From the NCBI RefSeq assembly GCF_963678635.1, contig NC_087068.1, positions 47,755,785 to 47,819,784 on the forward strand: a DNA stretch of 64,000 nt. The letters run 5' to 3'. The notes beneath the pieces were generated by a model. That model was not told the origin of the DNA. It was given only the letters and a program-made list of their open reading frames with translations, and did no database searches. Shown here piece by piece: positions 21,648 to 34,254 of this stretch (its first letter is position 1; every line of letters starts with the position of its first letter). Origin of the DNA: Symsagittifera roscoffensis (taxonomy: Eukaryota > Xenacoelomorpha > Acoela > Convolutidae). The position numbers were made by a program, and so were the translations under genes.

Positions 21648-24600
21648 TTACGCGTAACCTAATTCAATTTCTCTTTTCTGCATATCAAACTCAAACCTTT
21701 GACAGTATTTTGGCAGTTTGACCGAAATTTTGATAGAGTTATTAGGCAGACTATTAACCAGGTTGTTAATGTGTTTATCGAACAAACTGTTCACGTCAGA
21801 AACATCCAAAGCTTGAAGATTAGACAAAGAAGACAGATTAGATAGATCCTTCCCGAATTTTAACACATTTGAAGAAACATCCAAACGCTGGATAGATTTC
21901 GGGATACGCTCAAATAGTAGATTAGTTTGTATCTCATCAAACTGGAAATCGGCGCCTGAGATATCCAGATCACGCAAACTGGGCGGGAAGAAAGTTGCTG
22001 GGGAATTCAATATTTCATTGCCTATTTTAGTATCTGCCAAACTAAGAACTTCCAAGCTTTTCAGATACCCAAAACTGAAATTTTCAACTTGGGTTTCTTT
22101 CAAGTTGATGTGATTTCTCTGCAGGTCCAAAACTTCCAGGGATACCGGAAGGTTCAGTAAGACGGCAGCAGGAATAATTTTGTTCATGCTCAGAGCCAGT
22201 TGTTTCAAGGCGGGGAACTTTTCACCAAAATTCATTTCAGACGAGACTGCCAAATCAGTTCTCACTAAGGAAAGCTTTTCGACTTGACTCGGCAATAGGT
22301 TGATCACTTGTTCGTAGGGCTGTAGCGCGTTTCCGTCTAAGGTGAGATTTTTGAGGCACTTTAAACTCTTTAAGGCTTCCATATGATTTGTTTTCAACGT
22401 CACTTCATTGCCAGTTAAATCTAGGGTTTCCAAGTTCTCTGGAAGAACAGTAAGAACTTTTTCAAGCTCTTCTTCAGACAGTTTCCGCAAATTACACTTC
22501 TGCACAAGCAGATGTTTCAGGTTTTCTGACTGCTTCAAGAACTTCAAAGGCTCCATAATCTGAACCTTGCAACCCCAAAAGTGAATATAAGTCAAGTTCG
22601 AGGCTACGCCTGGAAGATCCATGAGGGATTCTATAAACCATGGATGTCTGATCCAGAAACAGTGCAGTTTCGAAGGTACATAGAGATCGCTCGAGTTCAT
22701 CTTCTTCTCTCTCAGGATTTGGATGATTGCACAGAGGACTGATGGCTGCATTTTATCATCGGTGCTAAAAACAAACCAAATTAGAACGTTAGCAACGATA
22801 GCCGGTTACAGTGCAAGTAGCAGAGTATGTTCCGACCATATTCTTATTTAAACAAAAAAAAATTCAGTTTTTTTCTCGATTTAGTGTTGTTTTTTTTCTG
22901 CGAGGTCAGATGAATGAATCTAAAAAAACCTGAAATTTCGGTATCTTTGACAGTCAGAGTAATACAGCCAAATCGAGCTACAGTTTTTGTCGAAAAAAAA
23001 GACAAGAAAAAATTCAAAAAAAAATCGAAAATTTGTTTTCATTTTTTTTGCAGAAATTTTGTTTTTTATTGCAAAAAAGGCGCTCAAAAACTTCAAAAAA
23101 ATTAATGAAGTTTCGTGGCTGAGCCTTCTATAATAAGCATGCTCGCATGCTTCGATCACTCGAAATTATACTAAAACTCAAAAACTTCAAAACGGCTTTT
23201 CTCGACTCTGGTGGTTCGAATAAAGATTAAAAGGGCTTTGATATGGTAAATCATTCCCTCCATTACGATGATTATTCATGGTACCTGACTTTGCGTTGAA
23301 AAAAACTTAAACACATGAATTACTCCCCATTGTCAATGGTCGAAACAACAAGTTCCGACTAGTAAACAACTAAAAATCAACATTCAAACTAGTCTGCACT
23401 AGTAATAAAAAACAGGCAACATGCAAAAAAAAACATCAAAAAGAACACACGGCTTCTTAAGATTCTGGAAAATTATGTTATTAGGGAAAAAAAGTCGCTA
23501 TAATAATAATCACAAAAATAATAAAGAATGTAGGACATGCAGGGGAGGTAACTCCTTTTCAGTTTTAGATCAAATTTCAGCAGAGCTTCTCACTACTGAT
23601 GGGCAAATTAGTGGTAATAAAAATAAAACGAAAACCGCAGTCGAAACAAAATGTCAAAAAAAACTAGATCTATCATTAAAAATTTCAAAAAACGGGGTCT
23701 TCTATAATAGTACTATTTACTTCTACAATTGAACTGCCTTTCAGACTAAGATGGTTTTTGAAAAACATAACAAGCAACCCTAAAACAGAGGGTGAGGGCA
23801 TCCAAAGTGTTTTCTGTTTTCTAACTTAATTAATAAAACAAGACAGAGTGAAGCAATGCTTCGCACTACTTACGATTCATTAAAAACATAACAAGACAAA
23901 TTAGTGGGCAAAAAATGAAACAAAAACCACAGTCGAAAAAATGTCAAAAAACAGTAGGTCTATCATTAAAAATTTCAAAAAACGGGGTCTTCTATAATAC
24001 TACTATTTACTTCTACATTTGAACTGCCTTTCAGACTAAGATGGTTTTTGAAAAACATAACAAGCAACCCTTAAACAGAGGGTGAGGGCATCCAAAGTGT
24101 TTTCTGTTTTCTAACTTAATTAATAAAACAAGACAGAGTGAAGCAATGCTTCGCACTACTTACGATTCATTAAAAACATAACATAACAAGACAAATTAGT
24201 GGGCATAAAATGAAACAAAAACCACAGTCGAAAAAATGTCAAAAAACAGTAGGTCTATCATTAAAAATTTCAAAAAACGGGGTCTTCTATAATAGTACTA
24301 TTTACTTCTACAATTGAACTGCCTTTCAGACTAAGATGGTTTTTGAAAAACATAACAAGCAACCCTAAAACAGAGGGTGAGGGCATCCAAAGTGTTTTCT
24401 GTTTTCTAACTTAATTAATAAAACAAGACAGAGTGAAGCAATGCTTCGCACTACTTACGATTCATTAAAAACATAACAAGACAAATTAGTGGGCATAAAA
24501 TGAAACAAAAACCACAGTCGAAAAAATGTCAAAAAACAGTAGGTCTATCATTAAAAATTTCAAAAAACGGGGTCTTCTATAATAGTACTATTTACTTCTA

Positions 24601-27600
24601 CAATTGAACTGCCTTTCAGACTAAGATGGTTTTTGAAAAACATAACAAGCAACCCTAAAACAGAGGGTGAGGGCATCCACAATGTTTTCTGTTTTCTAAC
24701 TTAATTAATAAAACAAGACAGAGTGAAGCAATGCTTCGCACTACTTACGATTCATTAAAAACATAACAAGACAAATTAGTGGGCATAAAATGAAACAAAA
24801 ACCAGTCGAAAAAATGTCAAAAAACAGTAGGTCTATCCTTAAAAATTTCAAAAAACTGGGTCTTCTATAAAAGTACTATTTACTTCTACAATTGAACTGC
24901 CTTTCAGACTAAGATGGTTTTTGAAAAACATAACAAGCAACCCTAAAACAGAGGGTGAGGGCATCCAAAGTGTTTTCTGTTTTCTAACTTAATTAAAAAA
25001 ACAAGACAGAGTGAAGCAATGCTTCGCACTACTTACGATTCATTAAAAACATAACAAGACAAATTAGTGGGCATAAAATGAAACAAAAACCACAGTCGAA
25101 AAAATGTCAAAAAACAGTAGGTCTGTCATTAAACATTTCAAAAAACGGGGTCTTCTATAATAGTACTATTTACTTCTACAATTGAACTGCCTTTCAGACT
25201 AAGATGGTTTTTGAAAAACATAACAAGCAACCCTAAAACAGAGGGTGAGGGCATCCAAAGTGTTTTCTGTTTTCTAACTTAATTAATAAAACAAGACAGA
25301 GTGAAGCAATGCTTCGCACTACTTACGATTCATTAAAAACATAACAAGACAAATTAGTGGGCATAAAATGAAACAAAAACCAGTCGAAAAAATGTCAAAA
25401 AACAGTAGGTCTATCATTATTTTCATATGTTTGTCGCTGTGCCATGAAAAACTTTCATTTTAGGAAGACATGCAATTATGGCAACTGGATGTTAAATCAG
25501 GATCGCAACGAAGATTTACAAAGCGTCACATAGCCGACAAAATTTGAGCAGACAGACTTTGAGTCGACGAAAGTTGCTTTATTGAGCTAGAAAAAAGTTC
25601 TCAAAGCTGACTTAATGTACGCCGGAACCTCTGAAGCCGATGAGCGCAAGTAAATAGAAAAAGATACTGTAATAATTTTGCTTAAAAATCTAAATTTTTG
25701 AATTTCGAAGAAAAAAATTCGTAGCCTTTTTGAAATGCTAGAACTATTTATGATTGTTACTTTTTTTAAATTAAAATAATCCGATTTGAAAATTCTAAAT
25801 TAATATGGAAAGCTAGTCAATATTTTTTCGCAGGGAAACCTGAAAACTAATTTCCACTTCGAAACTATAAGTCGATCATGTTTTTCGTGAGCTTTACACT
25901 TTTGATGTTCGATAGTGAAGTTTGCCCTCCTTTTAACAAAAGAAAAAAATTTAAAAAGAAACCAAAATTCAATCTGTAAGAAAGTGTATTTGAGCCGGAA
26001 CAAATTTAAAGATTTCTCCTCATACGAAAAAAACCAACAAAAATCATCACGATTTATTTAAGAGTCAGAAATATTTCTGAGAGAATTTGAAATGCACACA
26101 GATACACGGTTCGAACTCAAAAACAGAACCTTAAAATTTGCCACTTCGGCTGGACAAAACGCAACGATCTTACGACTAGCGTTGCTAGGGTAGACAGAGA
26201 AAAAAAGATTTTTTTATAGATTTCTCGATAGCAATATTGAACATACGAGCTCCGCAGCTCTTAAAGGCGAAAAGCTGTTGCGTCCCCGATATAAAAGTTC
26301 ACAAAACTATTTTCAGTGTAATTCGAGCTGGGTAATGCTGCCTCAATCTCAACCACTGAGCAGAAAAGGGAAGTACTTCTCGTGGTAACAAAATACATTA
26401 GATATTTTTTAAAAGCCCACAGTCGAAAGGCAACCAGACGAGGCATCGGAGAATATGTAGAGCGAGACTTCAACAAAGCTCGAAGCCACGAGAAAGAACT
26501 ACAAGGGGCACACGAAAGATTTGCTACACATTTAGCGTCAGCCAACAACTATCCACTACGCACTACCAAGCACACAGCTTCAATCCTGTCCAGATATGCC
26601 CTACATAGGGTCGACATGCATACCAAAAACCACGAATTTAGTTCTCATCGTAACAAATTACTTTAAATTTGCCAAAAACCACAAGAAACAGATTAACATT
26701 AAGTTGAAACTCATATTGGACAGCTGACTAATTCATTGAGGTTATTGGTTGCTGACCTACTATAAATGCTTTTGACCGAGAGCGTTTTTTTTACGAGGGC
26801 GTCAGCTAATTCTAATTTCACGTACAAGAATACAGAGCAAAGTGTAGACAAATCAGACTTTTATAAAAATCCGTTCAAAAAATAATTTTATTTTGAGTAT
26901 TTGAGTATTCACACATTTTTGACAGTTTTCCGAGCTCACTTAAAACACCATTAACACCCTATGTGAGTTTTTTCAGCGTGCGATCCCCTGAAAATTAGTG
27001 AATATTGGCGTCAAAGGCTCCTTATGAAAAAAGCACAAGTTGAGAGCTTTTTAGTGACGAGGGGTTCGAATCACTAAGAGATGGCAGGCGTCTCCCTCTT
27101 CCCTACCCCTTAACCCTGCCCCCGCACAACGCATTAGAACACGTATTTAAACTTCTGCAACTTACTTATCTATTTTGAGAAGCACCCGGTCGTTGTCAGT
27201 ACTATTATCTGTTCCTGAGCCGTCATTTCCATTTTCGGGCAAAAGAGTCTCAAACATCCCATCAACTATCTCATCAGTTCTGCACTTCAACTTCTTGAAC
27301 CAAACAGTGTCATCCGGAACTTCAACACTTAGCTTCAGAATGGTGTGGTCACTTAAATGCCTACTCAAGGATTTGCAATGTGTTTTTGCCAAATTCTGCA
27401 TCTGACGTTGCGAAATATTGCTCTCAGATTGAGCCAAAATTCCTACTGCAAATTTGATCACATCGTGTGGAAACGAGTGTTCATTCAAATTTCCAAAAAC
27501 CGCTTTGATTTTATTTTTGGACACCAAACTTAAGACACTTTGGAAAGCATTTCTCCACACATATTCAATTTCAGCGTAGAACACTCGCACTACGTGAAGC

Positions 27601-29285
27601 GCTGCACCAAATTCGACGGCACGTAAATGATGGGGTAGCAACACGTCATCTTGCTCATCAAAAGCACTGTTATCATAATGGACAAAAAGTCCACATCTTT
27701 TCGCCACTTCGAAAGCGCGTTCTTCGTTTACTTCAGATTTCCGCAACGAAGGCTGTTTGTTGTTGCATTCACCCGTACGCCAATCTGAACATACCATTTG
27801 AAAGCACACGGCACACACTTTCTGCAGAAAATCACACGCTTCAGAAACGTCGTTGGCGACAATTTTGCCGCTTTTCAAATCGTTCAGCGCTATTGCGTTG
27901 TAGGCTGGGACCAAATTCTTGGAAGTCATCTTTTCTGAGAAACCTGTGAATTCTCTAACTTGATCCTGATGCACGTAGCACTCTTCCTCGATGTGCAGAA
28001 GAAACATTCTTTTGTAGACTTCAGTAGACGCTTTTGGCAAATCGAATTGTTTGAAATCGGGGTGATTCAAAATTTTGATGTAGTATTTGCTGATTAAAGG
28101 TTTGTACAACTGAGAATAAAGCGATAGATATCCCTTGTGGTTTACGAGCCAGACTAATTTATCTGCACTATTGTGCATTTGGAAATAATCGCGAATTGTG
28201 CGATCATTGAAACCCAGAACCCGGAGTCGGAGCTTGTAAGGGTAACCTTTCAGAAATCTCAACGAGCCGGGTCTAGAAGCAATAACGACACTTTTCCCAC
28301 TGGAGCAAATCAGATATCGTATCCATTCATCGCTTGTCCTTTCATCACTTTCAATTGACAATCTTGTCTCAACAGGTTTGTTTTCGTCGTTTAAGAACGT
28401 CCATCGCCGATTATACTCTTCAAACCCGTCAAAAATAAACAGCTGGTCGGAAAAGTACTGAGAAGTGAAGTCGAAATCAACTGTGTACCCGTAGCTGTGA
28501 ATGAGGTTCTCAAAGGTCAACTTTCGATCTCCAAATTGATTCAATTTCCTACAGCTGAGCAGAATAACGTTATTAAATTTGGGTAAATCTCCTTTCAGAA
28601 ACAGACTGGCTAATTGACCTAACAGAGTTGATTTCCCAATTCCTGCCGGACCCTCTAAAAGCGTGAACTTCCCGTGAAGAAATGAGACATCGTGAATATT
28701 TTTCAGTTCCCATATCTTCCTCTCACCAAAATGGTCGGCCAAGTTGAGTTCCAGAATTCGATTTGAGTATCCGACAGATGGTGTACTTGATCCAGAATTA
28801 TCTCTGTCATGAAGTGTGACGTTATATCCTAAATTAACGGGATCGAATTGTTCCCTGTCTTTGCTAATCAACTCTTCGCGAACCACTAAATCCAGAGTCT
28901 TGTCCAAAATGTAATCTACAAAGTCTTCAACTCTTGATTCTGGACCAACAATTAAATGCTGGCCCAGGAAATTAAGATGACTTTTCAGAGTGTCAAACAC
29001 TTCCGTCTTCTCAATTTGGTCTTTTAAATTTTTTCTGTCAACTTTGTTTAAGGCTTCTAAGAACTGCAAATAGGCTTCGGGTTTCGTCCGGCATAATTTA
29101 ATAAGCTGGTCGAAAAGCTCGCGTGACGGACGTAAGCTTTGAATGACTTGGTCACGAACAACCGGGTCAAAAACTTCGGTAGAATAAAGATAAACTGCAA
29201 TTTGACAGGCTGTAATTTTAGGAAGCGATTCTATGATGGTTTTTCGCTTGAAAGTGAGGCGACAAACAGCCAGAGAATTAGACAT
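21648..29285 (-). CDS. NLR-type receptor: CARD-like, NACHT, leucine-rich repeats (1078 aa)
   Basis: Predicted intracellular immune/stress sensor. Exon A is 27166-29285 and exon B is 22764-21648. A GTAAGT donor at 27165 and a TTTTTAG acceptor before 22764 join them in phase (2 nt plus 1 nt), removing 4401 bp. Residues about 15-95 form a helical CARD-like segment. NACHT follows, with Walker A GPAGIGKS (212-219), Walker B LFIFDGFEE (282-290) and sensor-like IASRPGSL (about 335-342). Winged-helix-like sequence comes after that. Exon B encodes at least ten leucine-rich repeats (LxxLxLxxN type). In family members the NACHT oligomerises after ligand sensing by the repeats and the CARD recruits a partner; that role is inferred. 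The start ATG has no in-frame rival close by, but an upstream exon cannot be excluded. Confidence 0.85.
23605..25425 (+). repeat. Satellite array, six full about 290-bp units plus partial ends
   Basis: The phrase ACAGAGGGTGAGGGCATCCA recurs at about 23785, 24075, 24370, 24660, 24948 and 25248, giving unit lengths of about 288-300 bp. Units are near-identical apart from single-base changes and small indels, so the array is young. Each unit contains an M1 hairpin (GTGAAGC-AAT-GCTTCGCAC; starts near 23848, 24138, 24432, 24723, 25011 and 25301). The first unit is diverged on its left side and the last is cut within the TAGGTCTATCATT phrase. Confidence 0.95.
26998..27083 (+). repeat. tRNA-like module (A- and B-box) in NLR intron
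   Basis: TTGGCGTCAAAGG (27005-27017) resembles an A-box and GGGTTCGAATCAC (27062-27074) is a good B-box, about 45 bp apart. No convincing acceptor stem or T-tract follows, so this is a tRNA-derived relic rather than a tRNA gene. Confidence 0.4.
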
Positions 29286-31305
29286 AGTCGCCGGACTTCA
29301 AAAACTACTTTGATAGTAGTTCGGAAAACTAGGCGATTTTTGAAAATCAGCCCTTCTGTGATGCATTACATGCTCTAACTCACATTTTCTCGCCAGACCG
29401 AACAGTCACTGACGCTAAATCTGGATATTCTAAAAAAGATAGATACATCATTACTTTCGGCACTGATCGGTAAGCTGATCTGAGAACAGAGTGCGTTTAT
29501 GGACTATGGTCGAACCAAAATTGGACCAACACAGCACAGAACTTAGAGCTGCTGCCGCTAATTTTAGATTTTAGAGACTTGTCATCATCGAAGAATCATC
29601 TCATCTGAAAACATATAATTTAGTCAGTTATTCGGCGTATCGAATGAACGTAAATAAGGAAATAAATGAACTAATTTAAGACCTGAGCAAGTTCAAAACG
29701 ACATTGGTGCCCTATTTCCACATCAACAAGACAAAATATCACAACATTTACAAATGACTTGATGTTGCAACGTCCTATTAAAAACATCCGAATTAAATAT
29801 TGCAATAAAAAGTACAGGTGTACAAAGAGCGAAACTATTTGCATTTCGCATGACATGGATCAAACGCCATCATCGCCTATATCCGGATCAAAAATGTCGT
29901 CATAGTCAACACAACTTCCTACGCTTTTAACACATTACCATCTTATACAGTGCTGATTCACAATATCCGCACATTACGGTTGAAATTGGAAACTTTAAAG
30001 GCTTTTTCCCCGAACTGGAGTGAGTTTAGACAAAAAGTGATCAGGACAAAATTTGCTTAGAATTTTAGAGGAATAAATTTGGTGCAATTTATTCTGCAAA
30101 GTTCGCGTCCAAAAAATTACCTACAAAACGGGTAGTTATTGGCTGCTTTTCGTTAATCAAAAACTAAGCACAAACTGCAAAAACATTTGCTAAGAAAAAC
30201 ATCAAATTGAGCGTCTTATTTAGCCCAAAAAAAATTAAGATTTTAGTCTCCAAAAATTGGCGCAAAACGCTTAGACTTTGTTTTTTTTTAACATATAAAA
30301 ACTGATACTTTATATGGTAAAAATGACATTTTTTTGGAAGTCAAACAAAAATAAATTAATTTATACAAACCTTAGAAGATTAAACCTTTTAAGATTTTGT
30401 TGGGCTACATTAGAGGCTCTTTGAATTATGTTTTTCTCAGCAATTGGCTTCTGTTTTTCTCTAAAAGCAGCCAAAAATTCCCGTCAAATTTTAGATGCTA
30501 ACAAAATAAATTCCACCAAAATAATTCTGGTAAGACTCAAAACAATTTTTGTTCTAATCAATTTTTGTCTAAAATCACCGCAATTCCAGAAAAACGGGCG
30601 CGTTTAAAGCTTCTAATTTTTAAAGTTTTCTCCAGTTAAATTAAATCAGCACTGTATATAGTGTCTGTTGAAACTGAACATCAATTGCGACCATTCATCA
30701 CAAATATAGCATCATAAACTAAACGACAGAAAAAAGACGTGATCCACTAAGTCGCAAAAAAAACAGTTTGGAAAAATTATCGATTTGTAGGTTGGCAAAA
30801 TTTTCGTCTCAAAACGAATTTCAATTTGAAAAAAACCCGATAGGGGCATTTGAGAGCAGTAGATTGGTATTTAGAAAAAACTTATGAATTAGAAAGTAAT
30901 TCGACAAAACTGGGTATGCGCACGTTGAGCGGAAATTTTTTTGTCATGAACAATAATGAGCAACGAAAAATTTCAAAAATCATTTTCATCAAGTTCCCAT
31001 CCCCATTCCCCAGCACACACACTCAAACAAAAATATAATCGCTCTTGACAAGACGTACTATGAAGCGATTAAACCAAAATAAGCTTATCCGAAACATTTT
31101 ATGCCGGATAAATATTAACATAGCCAATAAACAACTGGGAAGAAATAAACAACTAATAAAGAAATAAAACCCAGAAATAACTCAATTAAGAAGTTTAAAA
31201 TTTCGCGGGAACAATTCATACGTCAGTTCTCTAATATTCATTAAAACTTTGAGATGAACATTTTTTTAAAGAAATAATTCCTGTTTCTGTTGTATCGCAA
31301 GTGGT
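29286..31305. other. Gene-free stretch upstream of the NLR gene
   Basis: Probably contains the promoter and any 5' UTR of the NLR gene near 29286-29600. No recognisable gene, array or element was seen. Only weak traces of the 12-14-kb repeat family appear (CCACTAAGTCGC near 30747). Confidence 0.45.
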
Positions 31306-31322
31306 GCGAAGCTCCGTGTCGC
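31306..31322 (+). repeat. Dispersed hairpin motif M1 copy
   Basis: GCGAAGC-TCC-GTGTCGC preceded by TGTATCGCAAGTGGT and followed by CTCTGTGTC, the shared M1 context. Confidence 0.7.
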
Positions 31323-32079
31323 CTCTGTGTCATTATTATCGTTCAACAGAAACAGGAAAGTAATGAAAAAAACTGGGTGAAACAAAACTTTCGCATGTCT
31401 CGATAAGAAACAACTAGCAGCCCATCCAAAGCTGGAGGCACGTTGTTTATTTGTTTCTCTACTAAAAAACTGAGAAGAGTGAAAATTTTTGAGATATCGG
31501 AAATTACCAAAAGATATCATATTTCTCTTACAAAAAATAAAGGAGCCCCTTTTAGCAGCAAAAATTGTCGCAACTGGTTCTCTCTGTTGAAATCTTCATC
31601 TCAGATTTGATTGGGTAGTTTTACAGAAAAATTCAAAATTTTCTTAAAATAACGTTCAAAAGTTCAAAAACTTGATTTTCCAAAATCTATAGCTTTATTC
31701 TGCAAAAAACAGGTTGTGGCTGATAGGTAGAGAAGATTCTCAAAACCAGGTTTCTCGATTGATCATACAAGCTGAGAAATATCACGGTAGTTTCCGAGTA
31801 AAGCGAAAAAATTTCCAAAAACGGTCAAAGTTTCAAAACTTTGACTTGTTTGAAGGCCATAAGTGTTTTCAAAAAAAACTGCGCGTAAACATTTATAAAG
31901 GTAGGCTTTCAACAACCTGTTTTTCCGACATAAGCTATGTTTTCAGATTTGGTAGGACAAATATCGAGAAAAGTCCAAAAAATGGCAGAAAAGATTCACG
32001 CAACCTGCAGTTTCGATTGAGCCAAAAACTCAAGATTTTGCAGGGTAGTTCACGAGAATAATCAAAATTTTCAACAGAG

Positions 32080-32096
32080 GTGAAGCGGAGCCTCGC
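32080..32096 (-). repeat. Dispersed hairpin motif M1 copy
   Basis: On the minus strand GCGAGGC-TCC-GCTTCAC is preceded by TATCGAAAGTGAT and followed by CTCTGTTG, matching the M1 context with substitutions. Confidence 0.65.
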
Positions 32097-32324
32097 ATCA
32101 CTTTCGATACAAAATTTATGACTATGACTACCAGCAAAAGACCAATCAAAAAATGAAAAAAAACTTGAAAAATCGTTTTTTTTTGTCAAAAAATATTTTA
32201 AAAAATTGTAAAACATTTTTGAAAAAAGCTGAAAAAACACCTGCACCATCAGAAACTTTAAGAAGTGCTTACAGAATGTTAAAAAGCAACTGAACCTTTC
32301 TGCGGGACCAGAGCCGACAAAAGA

Positions 32325-32410
32325 TATCTGACAAAAAAAACAGGTCCTTACTGATCGAACTTCTGGGATTTGTCATCTGAAGCATAAGTGTTATCACTGC
32401 ACTAAATGCA
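32325..32410 (-). repeat. tRNA-like unit ending in GGACCTG plus T-tract
   Basis: Minus-strand AAGTTCGATCA is a weak B-box. It is preceded by an A-box-like TTTAGTGCAGTGATAAC and followed by AAGGACCTGTTTTTTTT, the same 3' end as the units at 14268 and 33590. No M2 hairpin was found upstream. Confidence 0.4.
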
Positions 32411-32705
32411 CAAAACACTCCTTAAATTTGTAGAGAAAACAGCTTCCAAAAAAGCAAATCAAAAAATAACAAAACAAATAGGCAGAACTTCTTGGAATTC
32501 ATTTACTTGCCCAAAACTGGACAAAACAAATAAGCAGAACTTCTTGGAATTCATTTACTTTCCCAAAAAAATGTTTTTCAAATAGAGTAAAAAACGCCCA
32601 AATTTGAGGCGAATATGGTGCTGCGACAATGAAGATGACAAAAAGGGAGACAAATAGAAGTCCGACAAAAATTTTTCGACGCCCGGACATTTTTCAGCTT
32701 ATATA

Positions 32706-32905
32706 TAAAAAACAGATCTTGACCGGATTCGAACCATTGACCTTTGACTTTATAGGCAGGTGCAATAGCTCTTCGCCATTTGCCCGAAATAACGTCTGGT
32801 TTTTTATTTTAAATGAGCGAAAGGTAAAAAGATTCAAGTGATTCTGTTAACCCGAAAAAGTTTTTATTCCGGTTTGATAACACTTGCTAATCGCAAGCGT
32901 AAAAA
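32706..32905 (-). repeat. tRNA-like unit with perfect B-box and upstream M2 hairpin
   Basis: On the minus strand: M2 hairpin (32855-32905), about 75 bp of spacer, A-box-like TGGCGAAGAGC (32768-32778), B-box GGTTCGAATCC (32724-32734, exact consensus), then CTGTTTTTT within 20 bp. The architecture suggests a polymerase III-transcribed SINE-like unit. Confidence 0.55.
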
Positions 32906-33589
32906 ACGGTAAATAATCAATCATTTGACAGTTCAGAGGGCGAAAACTTTAGATTTCTTAGAGGCCGCTAAAGCAGGAAAGCCGTTGTTTCCATTGAACC
33001 CACTGTCTCAGATTTGAGAGATAAGTTTTTGAGAAAAGTCAACAAAATTAAAAAAAAAACAGTCAAAAATCAAAAATTGGACTTTTCTGGGGACTATAAT
33101 ATTAAGTGTAAGAAAAACTGTTGGTCGCTTATACAATTCCATTTGATCTGACCTGAAAGCTTTTCAAATCCGTTTTAATCTTTGAAATCAAAATCTCAAT
33201 TTGAGAAAACGAAAAAAAATCAACATTATGGGTCAAATATTGCTACCACTTTTTCGAAAGACATGAGAGTGGGCGGCCTTTCCATTGATACCAGTTTTTT
33301 GGAAATCGGTAGAAAAAAAACCCAACGCCATACATTTCCATAAAACCTGCTATTATCAAACAAGAGTTCTAGGCCAACAGGCCCAGCAAGACGCTGGAAT
33401 TTTAAATAAGCAACAAAAAAACTTAGGAGGCGCAAATAAAGCCAACAACCTTTGAGCAGACATCAGTTGAGCCAAAAAAAGATGATTGAATAAAAAAAAA
33501 TGTAAAAAGTTTGAAGCCTACCTTGAAACTACAATAAACAACACTTGCAACTACCCTGATATTTGCCTGCAGCAAAACAAAAACTGAAA

Positions 33590-33765
33590 AAAAACAAGGT
33601 CCGATTGTGATTCAAACCTTGGACCTTAGGGTACAAAGGCGACGGCGCTGCCTCTAGCGCAAGTGCGAAGGAATCTGAATTTAAATTGAAAAATTGTAAC
33701 AAAAACTGTTTACTTTAAAAAAGTCTAGTTCCCAATTACAAGACACTTGCTTTCGCAAGTGAAAC
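33590..33765 (-). repeat. tRNA-like unit with M2 hairpin, inside element A
   Basis: Minus strand: M2 hairpin with arms CACTTGC/GCAAGTG (33733-33753), A-box-like GCGCTAGAGGC (33650-33660), B-box-like GGTTTGAATCAC (33607-33618), then GGACCTTG followed by eight T. The copy in element A2 is at about 39120-39295. Confidence 0.55.
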
Positions 33766-33995
33766 GAGTTATTGGCAAACTTGCAAAAAAATCGGCCTTT
33801 TTCAAAAATGTGTTTCAATTTCATATCTAGTTATCATTGAATATTATTTATATATTTTATAGCTTATCAAATAATTCAACAAAGCGGAGAAGCTGCATTT
33901 GGCTAACACAAGAAGAAAAGCGCCCAAATTAGCTTTAAGAATTTAGTAAAAACAAAATAACGTTAATGATAAAAACAATTAGAGCAGCTTTTTCG

Positions 33996-34080
33996 AGACT
34001 ATGAGATTCGAACCACAAATCTCTCCCATACCAATTATTTACTTGCTTTAACACTTAAACCAATTGTACTCAGCTTCTAT
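33996..34080 (-). repeat. tRNA-like module inside element A
   Basis: Minus strand GAGTACAATTGGTTTAA (A-box-like, about 34054-34073) and GGTTCGAATCTC (34003-34014). No T-tract follows. The copy in A2 is at about 39525-39609. Confidence 0.4.
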
Positions 34081-34164
34081 AAATTTCACACATGATTCAT
34101 TCTAAGATACCAGCTGGCAAAGTGCGTGATCTAAAAAACGCCAGAAAACCCAAGCATATTACCT

Positions 34165-34254
34165 CAAAAGAACTTGGTCTAATGCGGGATTCAAACAGAG
34201 GACCTGCAGATTAGGAATAATTTAGCACCATCGCTAATTATCAACTGCTCTATT
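34165..34254 (-). repeat. tRNA-like module inside element A
   Basis: Minus strand GAGCAGTTGATAATTA (A-box region, 34235-34250), CTGCAGGTCC and GTTTGAATCCCG (34185-34196), followed by GACCAAGTTCTTTT. It is the most tRNA-shaped of the set, but the acceptor stem does not pair by eye. The copy in A2 is at about 39694-39783. Confidence 0.45.

Larger units (their letters stand above)
22765..27165 (-). other. NLR intron (4.4 kb), mostly repeats
   Basis: Bounded by GTAAGT and TTTTTAG on the minus strand. It holds the 290-bp satellite (23.6-25.4 kb), a plus-strand tRNA-like module at its 5' end (26998-27083), and otherwise AT-rich DNA. ORFs inside it, for example 26382-26666 on plus and its antisense, show no recognisable domain. 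Confidence 0.7.

Noticed and set aside
23605..25425. 290-bp array as a multi-copy gene cluster
   Set aside because: Units have no shared long ORF and lie inside an intron of the NLR gene; they are non-coding satellite.
26101..26200. GGTTCGAACTC as a further tRNA-like unit
   Set aside because: No A-box at proper spacing and no T-tract; likely chance.
26261..26666. Overlapping ORFs of 94 and 95 codons on both strands inside the NLR intron
   Set aside because: No recognisable domain, no splice context, and either could be the shadow of the other.
34182..34254. Functional tRNA gene on the minus strand
   Set aside because: A- and B-box-like segments exist but no seven-base-pair acceptor stem or sound anticodon arm could be formed by eye.
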